Of a stretch of 15,202 nt of DNA, positions 8,212 to 13,809 are shown piece by piece. How positions within the stretch are numbered: the first letter of the stretch is position 1; every line of letters begins with the position of its first letter. The notes beneath the pieces were generated by a model that was not told the DNA's origin, ran no database searches, and worked only from the letters and a program-made list of their open reading frames with translations. A program made the position numbers and the translations under genes. Source of the stretch: Lachnospiraceae bacterium. Lineage in GTDB: Bacteria > Bacillota > Clostridia > Lachnospirales > Lachnospiraceae. Location of the stretch: NCBI GenBank assembly GCA_020860745.1, contig JAJBTR010000241.1, positions 1 to 15,202 of the forward strand, in the 5' to 3' direction.

Positions 8212-8246
8212 AGAAAGCGGCTCGAACTTAATTCGAGCCGCTTTCT
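8212..8246. terminator. Perfect 15-bp hairpin between convergent genes
   Basis: AGAAAGCGGCTCGAA (8212-8226) pairs fully with TTCGAGCCGCTTTCT (8232-8246) around a CTTAA loop. It lies 85 nt after iorB and 19 nt beyond the end of the minus-strand flavodoxin remnant, so it can serve both directions. A true U tract is lacking on either side, so termination efficiency is uncertain. Confidence 0.6.
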
Positions 8247-8265
8247 AAATGTTCTAATTCCCTCG

Positions 8266-8526
8266 TTATTTCAGATTTCTTCCCAATGTCTCTGCTTCTT
8301 TCAGTTTCTTCCTGTTAACACCGCCGGCCACCGTGATGACTCCCATGTCCTGTAGCCCCAGGTAATCCAGGAAGTCACCCTTATACGAAAACACAGCACC
8401 CTCATACATATCCGCATCACCGGAACATAAGATCATAGCGACCTTTTTCAACTTTGCCGGTTTGGTTGGATACACTGCCGAATAGAAACGATCTATCACA
8501 CATTTCAGTAGACCCGATATCAACAT
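8266..8526 (-). pseudogene. Flavodoxin-fold FMN reductase family protein, N-terminally truncated
   Basis: Eighty-six residues from the ATG at 8526 match only the C-terminal half of the NADPH-dependent FMN reductase/flavodoxin-like family: the SGLLKCVIDRFYSAV helix, the KLKKVAMILCSGD strand, an FMN-contact loop and a short end. The N-terminal nucleotide-binding half, with its S/P-rich phosphate loop, is absent. The ATG overlaps the upstream stop codon as TAATG and has no separate ribosome binding site. It is most simply the remnant of a once longer gene joined to the end of the flavodoxin/aldo-keto reductase gene by a deletion. It may still be translated by coupling, but should not bind FMN. 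Confidence 0.65.
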
Positions 8527-10076
8527 TAATACCAATCGTGCTTTTCGTTTCGATCCAACGCATTGATCTGATCCATCTCATCGTCCGTCAGTTCAAATTC
8601 AAACAGGTTAAGATTCTCCCGGATATGATCCGGGTCACTGGATCCCGGGATAACTACCACGCCCTTCTGAAGATTCCAGCGAAGAATCACCTGAGCGGAG
8701 GAGACACCGTGAGCTTCAGCAATGGCAGTGATAGTCTCATCGCCCAGCAGCTCAGCTGTATGTCCTCGGCCTCCAAGCGGATACCAGCCCTGTACAACGA
8801 TTCCCAACGACTGAATATAGGGAATTACATTGTTCTCCTGATAATACGGATGGATTTCATTTTGCACCAGTGCTGGGGTAATGTTTACCTGCGGCAGAAA
8901 CTCTTCCAGTTCCTCCACATACCAGTTGGACAGGCCAATCGAATGGACTTTGCCGTCAGCCACAGCCTGCTCCAGTGCCAGGTATGCTTCTACATCACCG
9001 TCTCCCGGATGATGCAGGAGAATCATGTCGATATAGTCCAACCCCATTTTTTCCAATGCTTCATCAATAGCTTCTGCTGCATGGTCAAACTGATTGGGAT
9101 AAAGTTTGGTAATCACGAAAATTTCTTCCCGCGGCACATCCGAATCCCGGATCGCTTGGCCAACAGCAGCCTCATTGCCGTATATATAAGCGGTGTCAAT
9201 CAGCCTGCCTCCTGCTTCCAGCAACGCTGCAATGGAAACTGCACATTCCTCATCCGTCAGGCTGTATGTACCAAGGCCCATGATTGGCATCTCATAGCCG
9301 CTGTTAAGCAACACAGTCTTTGTATCGAAATCAAATTCACCCACAGTCCGCGTCTCACTTTCTGGTAATTCCAAACTGTCTATCCATTCGATCACATCAT
9401 TTTCCGATGAATCCCCGGAAAACCGCTGTCCATCCATCCATGTAACGGTATCCGCACAGAGACTGTGCAGGTTTTCAGCGCTGGAACCAATACCGCTGCT
9501 GTGAGATGTGCAGAATGGAATGATTGTTACATCAGAGAAATCATAACTCTCCAAAAAAGTGCTGATAATCCTCGGCGCCTGTCCATGCCAGATGGGATAT
9601 CCGAGGAAGATCACATCATACTGTTCTATATTCTCCACACTGCCGGCAATCGCAGGCCGGGCGGAATCATCGGCCTGCTCCTGATCGGCGCGTCCGCCGG
9701 TATAATATGCCAGATCTTCCTCCGTATAAGGATCCTCTGCTACAATTTCATAACCATCCGCACCGGTTTCCCCGATAATCCACCTGGCAATCTGTTCCGT
9801 CGTTCCGGTGCATGAAAAATAAGCAACCAGGATATTGCTGTCAGCAGAAGAAGTACTGTCTGAATCAGTCGCTCCTTTTCCATCTTCTTCTGATGTATCT
9901 GTTTCTTCGGTTTTGCTCTCTGTTTCTGATTGAAGATATGATTCTGAAACATCACTGATTTCGGAATCAGACGATGATTCTGCACTGTCAGAGCCGTAGG
10001 CCGCCAGCAAGGCAATCATGCAGGTCAAAAGAAATAATGGAATCATTCGCTTCATACATTCCTTCTTTATTTTCAA
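8526..10076 (-). CDS. Secreted flavodoxin-aldo/keto reductase fusion protein
   Basis: A 516-residue protein. Residues 8-27 are a signal peptide of lipoprotein type (MKRMIPLFLLT, then LLAAYGSD), but the lipobox +1 residue is Tyr27, not Cys. A Ser/Asp/Glu-rich linker follows (30-80), then a flavodoxin domain (81-235; FMN phosphate loop SCTGTTEQIA, GYPIWHG). An aldo/keto reductase domain (248-516) has the complete tetrad Asp294, Tyr299, Lys324 and His355 and ends NEKHDWY. The fusion suggests coupled flavin/nicotinamide redox, but an exported NADPH enzyme lacks an obvious cofactor supply. The TTG at 10076 overlaps the upstream stop (ATTGA) and has AAGGAGG 10 nt before it; an ATG at 10055 gives a tidy signal peptide and is a real alternative. 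Substrate unknown. Confidence 0.85.
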   Translation of the reverse strand: MKIKKECMKRMIPLFLLTCMIALLAAYGSDSAESSSDSEISDVSESYLQSETESKTEETDTSEEDGKGATDSDSTSSADSNILVAYFSCTGTTEQIARWIIGETGADGYEIVAEDPYTEEDLAYYTGGRADQEQADDSARPAIAGSVENIEQYDVIFLGYPIWHGQAPRIISTFLESYDFSDVTIIPFCTSHSSGIGSSAENLHSLCADTVTWMDGQRFSGDSSENDVIEWIDSLELPESETRTVGEFDFDTKTVLLNSGYEMPIMGLGTYSLTDEECAVSIAALLEAGGRLIDTAYIYGNEAAVGQAIRDSDVPREEIFVITKLYPNQFDHAAEAIDEALEKMGLDYIDMILLHHPGDGDVEAYLALEQAVADGKVHSIGLSNWYVEELEEFLPQVNITPALVQNEIHPYYQENNVIPYIQSLGIVVQGWYPLGGRGHTAELLGDETITAIAEAHGVSSAQVILRWNLQKGVVVIPGSSDPDHIRENLNLFEFELTDDEMDQINALDRNEKHDWY

Positions 10077-10315
10077 TATCGCCTCGCCTCCTTTTTGCTC
10101 AGCCTGTTTACGAGATAGTCCCGACAGTCCAGCTTTTTCTGCTCGATATGAATGCAGTTCAGCAAATCCCTCCGGCTGTTTTGCAGTAGTAACAATAACT
10201 CTCTATCCCGGCTCTCTTTCCGTAACAGGAAACAGTGGGAAATCATTTCATCCCCAAATCCAATGTCCCTGAGGTTTTCATAAAAGCACTGATCCTCATT
10301 ATTCGCTTCCGGCAT
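10073..10315 (-). CDS. Small conserved-looking protein of unknown function
   Basis: Eighty residues, highly charged, mainly helical by composition, with no signal peptide or membrane segment. It contains FYENLRDIGFGDEMI near the N-terminus and a leucine-rich helix ending LLQNSRRDLL, then EQKKLDCRDYLVNRL. I recall similar small proteins in clostridial genomes but cannot assign a function. The ATG at 10315 follows an excellent GGGAGGTGA at 6 nt. Its stop overlaps the TTG of the flavodoxin/aldo-keto reductase fusion, so the two are one translationally coupled unit. A role connected with that redox protein is inference from the coupling alone. Confidence 0.75.
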   Translation of the reverse strand: MPEANNEDQCFYENLRDIGFGDEMISHCFLLRKESRDRELLLLLQNSRRDLLNCIHIEQKKLDCRDYLVNRLSKKEARRY

Positions 10316-10341
10316 GGCTGCTCACCTCCCTCGATACTTCT

Positions 10342-10370
10342 ATTTTATAATGTAGTAGAAGCATCGGCAA
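10342..10370 (-). promoter_or_regulatory. Candidate promoter of the 80-aa protein/redox fusion operon
   Basis: On the minus strand: TTGCCG (10365-10370, 4 of 6 matches), a 17-nt spacer and TAAAAT (10342-10347, 5 of 6). The predicted start is about 20 nt before the start codon. The -35 box is weak, so an activator may be needed; the dyad at 10409-10441 lies upstream at a suitable distance. Confidence 0.4.
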
Positions 10371-10408
10371 ATACTTAGTTTCTATTTCTGGTTATTCTTG
10401 ATAGGAAT

Positions 10409-10441
10409 ATCTGTGTGAGCTACAATAGGCTCATAACAGAT
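10409..10441. repeat. Composite inverted repeat
   Basis: Arms ATCTGT and TGAGC (10409-10414, 10416-10420) pair with GCTCA and ACAGAT (10429-10433, 10436-10441), with a 1 versus 2 nt internal bulge and an 8-nt centre. It is not followed by a T tract in either direction. It lies upstream of the weak minus-strand promoter and may be an activator or repressor site. Confidence 0.4.
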
Positions 10442-10511
10442 TTGATGGAATCAGATAGGAAATGGAGATATCATTATGGCACTGAGAGTTACTCTCCTTA
10501 TTAAAAAAGAC

Positions 10512-10570
10512 GGACACTTCATACACCAAAATATCTTGGTGCTAATAAAAGTTCTGCAATGTCCTTTTTT
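10512..10570 (+). terminator. Nested hairpin with U tract (orphan terminator-like element)
   Basis: The inner stem CACCAA (10524-10529) with TTGGTG (10536-10541) is enclosed by GGACA (10512-10516) and TGTCC (10560-10564). The sequence then runs TTTTTTATTAT. The A-run at 10503-10508 mirrors the T-run. No recognisable gene precedes it on the plus strand, so if it terminates anything it would be a small RNA or leader transcript. Confidence 0.35.
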
Positions 10571-10603
10571 ATTATCACTACACCATTTTTTACACCAAAA
10601 TAT
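10522..10603 (+). repeat. TACACCAAA short direct repeats
   Basis: TACACCAAAATAT occurs identically at 10522-10534 and 10591-10603. A partial TACACCATT lies at 10579-10587. The inverted form TTTGGTGTA at 10738-10746 falls between the -35 and -10 boxes of the hsp20 promoter and overlaps the first bases of the -10. Confidence 0.5.
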
Positions 10604-10707
10604 AAGAATTTATAAGAAAATATTCGGTGTTTGAAAATTTTCCCGATCGCCGCAAACCCGCATAAATCCTACATTCTTCGGGGGTTCCAAAAACTTTTTT
10701 CAAAAAA

Positions 10708-10734
10708 TTAGTACTCATCTCTTGACAGTGCTAA
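10708..10734. promoter_or_regulatory. CIRCE operator (HrcA binding site)
   Basis: TTAGTACTC (10708-10716), 9 nt, CAGTGCTAA (10726-10734) matches 16 of the 18 arm positions of the CIRCE consensus TTAGCACTC-N9-GAGTGCTAA. It overlaps the -35 box of the hsp20 promoter, so HrcA repression with release on heat shock is predicted. No hrcA gene is in the window. Confidence 0.8.
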
Positions 10735-10750
10735 CAATTTGGTGTATAAC
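10722..10750 (+). promoter_or_regulatory. Sigma-A promoter of hsp20
   Basis: A consensus TTGACA (10722-10727), an ideal 17-nt spacer and TATAAC (10745-10750). The -35 box lies within the CIRCE element. The predicted start is near 10757, with a leader of about 70 nt. Confidence 0.8.
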
Positions 10751-10827
10751 CAGTATAACAACTAAAACAAGTGCGCATACTACTAATCAATCAGTATATG
10801 CCACACATTATAAAGGAGGAATTTATT

Positions 10828-11268
10828 ATGTTAAGACCCAGCATTTACGCAGACAATTTTGTAGAGAATATTTTTGACGACTTTTTCCGCGATCCTTTCT
10901 GGAACACCAGCGGCGTCCGCAGTGTCAACCAGATGAGCACCGACATTCAGGACTGCGGCGACAGCTACCAGATCGAGATGGATCTTCCAGGATTTGCCAA
11001 AGAGGATGTCCGTGCGGAGTTAAAGAATGGATATCTAACGATCCGGGCCAGCCGCACCAACTCCAACGAGGAGAAAGACGAAAAGCAGCGCTACATCCGC
11101 AAGGAGCGCTACTCCGGCCACTATCAGAGAAGCTTCTATGTGGGCGACGCCGTAAAGCAGGAGGACATCCAGGCGAAGTTCACCGATGGCGTCCTGACGC
11201 TCCAGGTTCCGAAGAAAGAAAAACAGCCCGAGGTTGAGGAATCGAAGTATATCCAGATCCAGGGCTGA
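10828..11268 (+). CDS. Small heat shock protein, Hsp20/alpha-crystallin family
   Basis: A 146-residue ATP-independent holdase. An N-terminal arm (MLRPSIYADNF, residues 1-36) with an FDDFFRDPFW segment is followed by an alpha-crystallin domain (about 37-130) holding DLPGF (52-56) and the GVLTL signature (121-125). A short tail ends in the IQI (142-144) I-X-I motif that docks neighbouring dimers. The ATG at 10828 lies 8 nt after AAAGGAGG; an in-frame start at 10771 would add residues with no ribosome binding site. It is a single-gene transcript between the CIRCE promoter and a strong terminator. Its codons look noticeably more G/C-ended than those of the esterase next door, which fits strong induced expression but was judged by eye. 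Confidence 0.95.
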   Translation: MLRPSIYADNFVENIFDDFFRDPFWNTSGVRSVNQMSTDIQDCGDSYQIEMDLPGFAKEDVRAELKNGYLTIRASRTNSNEEKDEKQRYIRKERYSGHYQRSFYVGDAVKQEDIQAKFTDGVLTLQVPKKEKQPEVEESKYIQIQG

Positions 11269-11309
11269 TCCGCCACCCCCATTTCTTTACTATATACTTT
11301 TCTCTCCGC

Positions 11310-11343
11310 AAGACGGCTTCCCCACATCCGGGGAAGCCGTCTT
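11310..11343 (+). terminator. Strong hairpin terminator of hsp20
   Basis: Perfect 14-bp stem AAGACGGCTTCCCC (11310-11323) with GGGGAAGCCGTCTT (11330-11343), loop ACATCC, followed by a short pyrimidine run. It lies 41 nt after the hsp20 stop. Confidence 0.75.
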
Positions 11344-11542
11344 TCCATACATATAATCTATCATCCCACGAACAGAACCGGTCACCTTAAAGTACACTCC
11401 TCTTCTCAATGAGTAACACCTCCCGGTATCCGTACTGATATTTCGAAAAATCCTTATGCATTTTCTTTGACCTTTTGATTTTGATCACTTCCTTATAAAG
11501 GCGATTTCCCCGATATCAATATATAAATTCTGATGTTAAATG

Positions 11543-12490
11543 TTACGTCTTTAACCCAAGTATAGGCTGTACCCAAGCAGAAAAACGTTTCAATGCTAAA
11601 TCTGCATCCTTATTATTTCCTGCCATCTGATGGAAACTATGCTGCATATGTCCTACTAAGTCTAATTTGACCGGCACACCCGCCTGATTTGCTATATCAG
11701 CAAGAACCACCGCCTCTCCAACAAGAGTTTCATATCCTCCTGTCTGTATATAGATTGGCGGAAATCCCATCATCTGTTCCGGCTTCAAATACATAGGTGC
11801 TAAATGAGGATCTTTCACATTAATCCCATTTGCCTTTAATCCTTCGCCAAACGGACGAACCCATTCCCTTGAATTCAAAATATCTGTCTGGTTATTTTCA
11901 TAAGTTTCACTTGTAGCCATCGTATCAAGCCACGGACTGATTGGCATAGATGCAGCCAACATAGGTAATCCTCTTTCCTTAATTGTAAGAGGAACAGACA
12001 GGGATAATGCTCCGCCACAGGAATCCCCGGTAATTGCAATATGCTCTGGCTCATACCCATTTTCCAAGAGCCACTCATACACTTTCATCATGTCTTCCAA
12101 CGGTGTCGGCCAGGGATATTCCGGAGTAAGATGGTAATTTACGATTAATCCTCTACAACCGATACTCTTCGCCATATGGGAATAACTCTTACGGCTGGCA
12201 TACATACTCCCAAATTGGTAGGCACCGCCATGCGCTGCAATCAATACCCTATCTTCTGCACAGCCATGAGGAATCGCCCACATACATTCTACACCATTGG
12301 CATCAACAACCTGATAATCCACTTTTTCGGGTTCGCTTGCACAAATTCCCCATTTTTCAAAATAACGCCGAAGTTCTGATAATTCCATCGGGCTTGCCGA
12401 TATCATATCTGTATAAAAACGCTCAAACTCCAATGCCACCTTTGTTTTCGACTCGTAATCGGGAACCATGTGTATATAATCTCGTTTCAT
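11543..12490 (-). CDS. Alpha/beta hydrolase, HSL-family (bacterial hormone-sensitive lipase type) esterase
   Basis: A 315-residue cytosolic hydrolase with no signal peptide. Features: a helical N-terminal cap; the oxyanion-hole motif AAHGGA (85-90; HGGG is usual); the nucleophile elbow GDSCGG with Ser157; a probable acid residue Glu254 in GGYETLVGEA (Asp is commoner, Glu occurs in the family); and a catalytic His in HMQHSFHQMAG, probably His284. The ATG at 12490 is chosen because GGAGGG lies immediately upstream; an in-frame ATG at 12532 has none. It follows the GRE activase by 61 nt on the same strand, so it is probably the last gene of that transcript, but no biochemical link is evident. 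It acts on short acyl esters by family; substrate unknown. Confidence 0.9.
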   Translation of the reverse strand: MKRDYIHMVPDYESKTKVALEFERFYTDMISASPMELSELRRYFEKWGICASEPEKVDYQVVDANGVECMWAIPHGCAEDRVLIAAHGGAYQFGSMYASRKSYSHMAKSIGCRGLIVNYHLTPEYPWPTPLEDMMKVYEWLLENGYEPEHIAITGDSCGGALSLSVPLTIKERGLPMLAASMPISPWLDTMATSETYENNQTDILNSREWVRPFGEGLKANGINVKDPHLAPMYLKPEQMMGFPPIYIQTGGYETLVGEAVVLADIANQAGVPVKLDLVGHMQHSFHQMAGNNKDADLALKRFSAWVQPILGLKT

Positions 12491-12551
12491 ATTCCCTCCG
12501 TATTTTGCAATTTGTATCCCATGCTCCATCATAAATGCTCACTGCATTTTT

Positions 12552-13481
12552 TTAAATATCATAGCCTCCAACAGAGTACCTGACACCCATTCTGTCCATC
12601 TCTTTCCGGATTCGATTCATCTCCTCTGTCTTCTGTAAAGGGAGTGATTCCGTCTCATATGACATTCCGAGCCTTTCATATTTGGACGCCCCATAATTAT
12701 GATAGGGAAGGATATTCAATAAAGGTTTTCCCGGCAGAGAACATACAAATTCCGCCGTTGCTTCCAGATTTTCTTTATCATCATTCAGCGTTGGAATCAA
12801 AGGAAATCTAATTACAATTTCCACTCCATTATTCTCACAGTACTCTGCCGCACATCGAATATTCTCTAAAATGATTTTATTATCAACGCCCGTCAATTCC
12901 CGATGTCGTTCGGGATTCATACATTTGACATCCATAAAAACCATACCAGAATACAGAATTATCCGTTTCAAATCTTCCCATCTGCCATACCCGCTGGTCT
13001 CTATCGCCGTATGAATCCCTTCAGACTGACATAATCTCAATGTCTCCTCCACAAAGTCAGCTTGCATCAGTATCTCGCCGCCGCTCATCGTAATCCCGCC
13101 GTTTCCTCGCCGGAAATAAGACCGATAACGCTCTATCTCACCAAGAATTTCCTGCGGCGAGGCAACACGCCCAATCTGTCTGCGGGCTTTCGATGGGCAC
13201 ACGGCAACACACTTCATACAATTGATGCACAGGTTAAAATTTTGCCGGGCAACAGAATCTTCGTTCTCCCATGCAGCTGCCCCATACTCACAGACGTTGA
13301 CACACGCTCTGCATCCGATACACCTGCTTTTTTCATATGCAAGCTGAACCTTATGTTCCAAACCATACGCATTGCTGCACCATTTACAGCGGAGTGGACA
13401 TCCTTTTACAAACACACCGGTTCGAATCCCCGGTCCATCCTCCAACATATACTGGCTGATATCAAAAATTACACCCGTCAT
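12552..13481 (-). CDS. Glycyl-radical enzyme activating protein (radical SAM)
   Basis: A 309-residue radical SAM enzyme. The cluster motif is Cys28-x3-Cys32-x2-Cys35 in KGCPLRCKWCSN. An inserted two-cluster ferredoxin domain follows (Cys54, 57, 60, 64 and Cys85, 88, 91, 95), marking the activases of GREs other than pyruvate formate-lyase. The SAM-contacting TMSGGE is at 131-136, and RFPLIPTLNDD and NILPYHNYGASKY are typical of the family. It takes a hydrogen from a glycine backbone in the partner GRE through a 5'-deoxyadenosyl radical. All cofactor ligands are intact. The ATG follows AGGAG by 12 nt, with the stop of the radical-domain gene just upstream. Its partner is the adjacent split GRE. 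Confidence 0.95.
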   Translation of the reverse strand: MTGVIFDISQYMLEDGPGIRTGVFVKGCPLRCKWCSNAYGLEHKVQLAYEKSRCIGCRACVNVCEYGAAAWENEDSVARQNFNLCINCMKCVAVCPSKARRQIGRVASPQEILGEIERYRSYFRRGNGGITMSGGEILMQADFVEETLRLCQSEGIHTAIETSGYGRWEDLKRIILYSGMVFMDVKCMNPERHRELTGVDNKIILENIRCAAEYCENNGVEIVIRFPLIPTLNDDKENLEATAEFVCSLPGKPLLNILPYHNYGASKYERLGMSYETESLPLQKTEEMNRIRKEMDRMGVRYSVGGYDI

Positions 13482-13496
13482 CTTTTCATCATTCTC

Positions 13497-13799
13497 CTAC
13501 AGGTGATGCTCGGTTCGGTTAATAATATCGTTTTGTACGGCTGTCCCCAGATCAGTGAAATACACACTATATCCGGCAACTCTTACCATCAGGGTTGGAT
13601 ATTTTTCAGGATGCTTCTGCGCATCAAGCAGTACATTCTTATCCTGACAGTTGAACTGTACATGGTGAATATGTTCGTCACATAGTGCCGTACGAATCAG
13701 GTTGCACATCTTATTGATGCCCTGCCGTTTATAGTGGCTTTCTTCTTTATCCGGAAAGAGTGCATCGATTCCTTCTTTTTTGGCATCGTAGCTTCCCAT
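13497..13799 (-). CDS. Stand-alone glycyl-radical domain protein (split GRE small subunit)
   Basis: A 100-residue protein. Residues about 29-100 match the extreme C-terminus of PFL/glycerol-dehydratase-type GREs: HHVQFNCQDKNVLLDAQ, then HPEKYPTLMVRVAGYSVYF with radical Gly76, and the canonical end QNDIINRTEHHL. Residues 1-28 are an unfamiliar charged extension not seen in fused GREs as I recall them. AGGAGG (13804-13809) overlaps the upstream stop codon and lies 4 nt before the ATG, so the gene is translationally coupled to the large subunit. A simple frameshift is unlikely because the frame upstream of the ATG is not GRE-like. It may be a true split subunit or a spare part like E. coli GrcA (YfiD). 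Confidence 0.88.
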   Translation of the reverse strand: MGSYDAKKEGIDALFPDKEESHYKRQGINKMCNLIRTALCDEHIHHVQFNCQDKNVLLDAQKHPEKYPTLMVRVAGYSVYFTDLGTAVQNDIINRTEHHL

Positions 13800-13803
13800 T
13801 TTC

Positions 13804-13809
13804 CCTCCT
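13804..13809 (-). promoter_or_regulatory. Ribosome binding site of the split glycyl-radical domain gene
   Basis: AGGAGG on the minus strand shares bases with the TAG stop (13808-13810) of the upstream GRE body. The gap to the ATG (13797-13799) is 4 nt. This is the main evidence that the two-gene arrangement is a functional design rather than a nonsense mutation. Confidence 0.75.

Larger units (their letters stand above)
10316..10827. other. 512-bp gene-poor intergenic region with several dyads
   Basis: No convincing gene is present. It holds the minus-strand promoter (10342-10370), a dyad at 10409-10441, a small dyad GAGAGT-T-ACTCTC (10484-10496), a terminator-like nested hairpin (10512-10570), three or four TACACCA-type repeats (10522-10600 and inverted at 10738) and the CIRCE/sigma-A promoter of hsp20 (10708-10750). 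A 52-codon ORF at 10476-10634 with GGAG upstream is the only coding possibility and is doubtful. Confidence 0.6.

Noticed and set aside
8454..9368. A 304-codon plus-strand open frame opposite the redox fusion
   Set aside because: It lies entirely antisense to a gene with clear flavodoxin and aldo/keto reductase motifs, and its translation shows no family signature or ribosome binding site.
10316..10827. A CRISPR array or riboswitch in the repeat-rich intergenic region
   Set aside because: The repeats are 9-13 bases, irregularly spaced and partly inverted, and no recognised riboswitch core was seen.
12533..12560. Short hairpin AAATGC-TCACT-GCATTT with a T run on the plus strand as a terminator
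   Set aside because: The stem is only 6 bp, the T run is in the wrong direction for the minus-strand genes, and no plus-strand gene precedes it.
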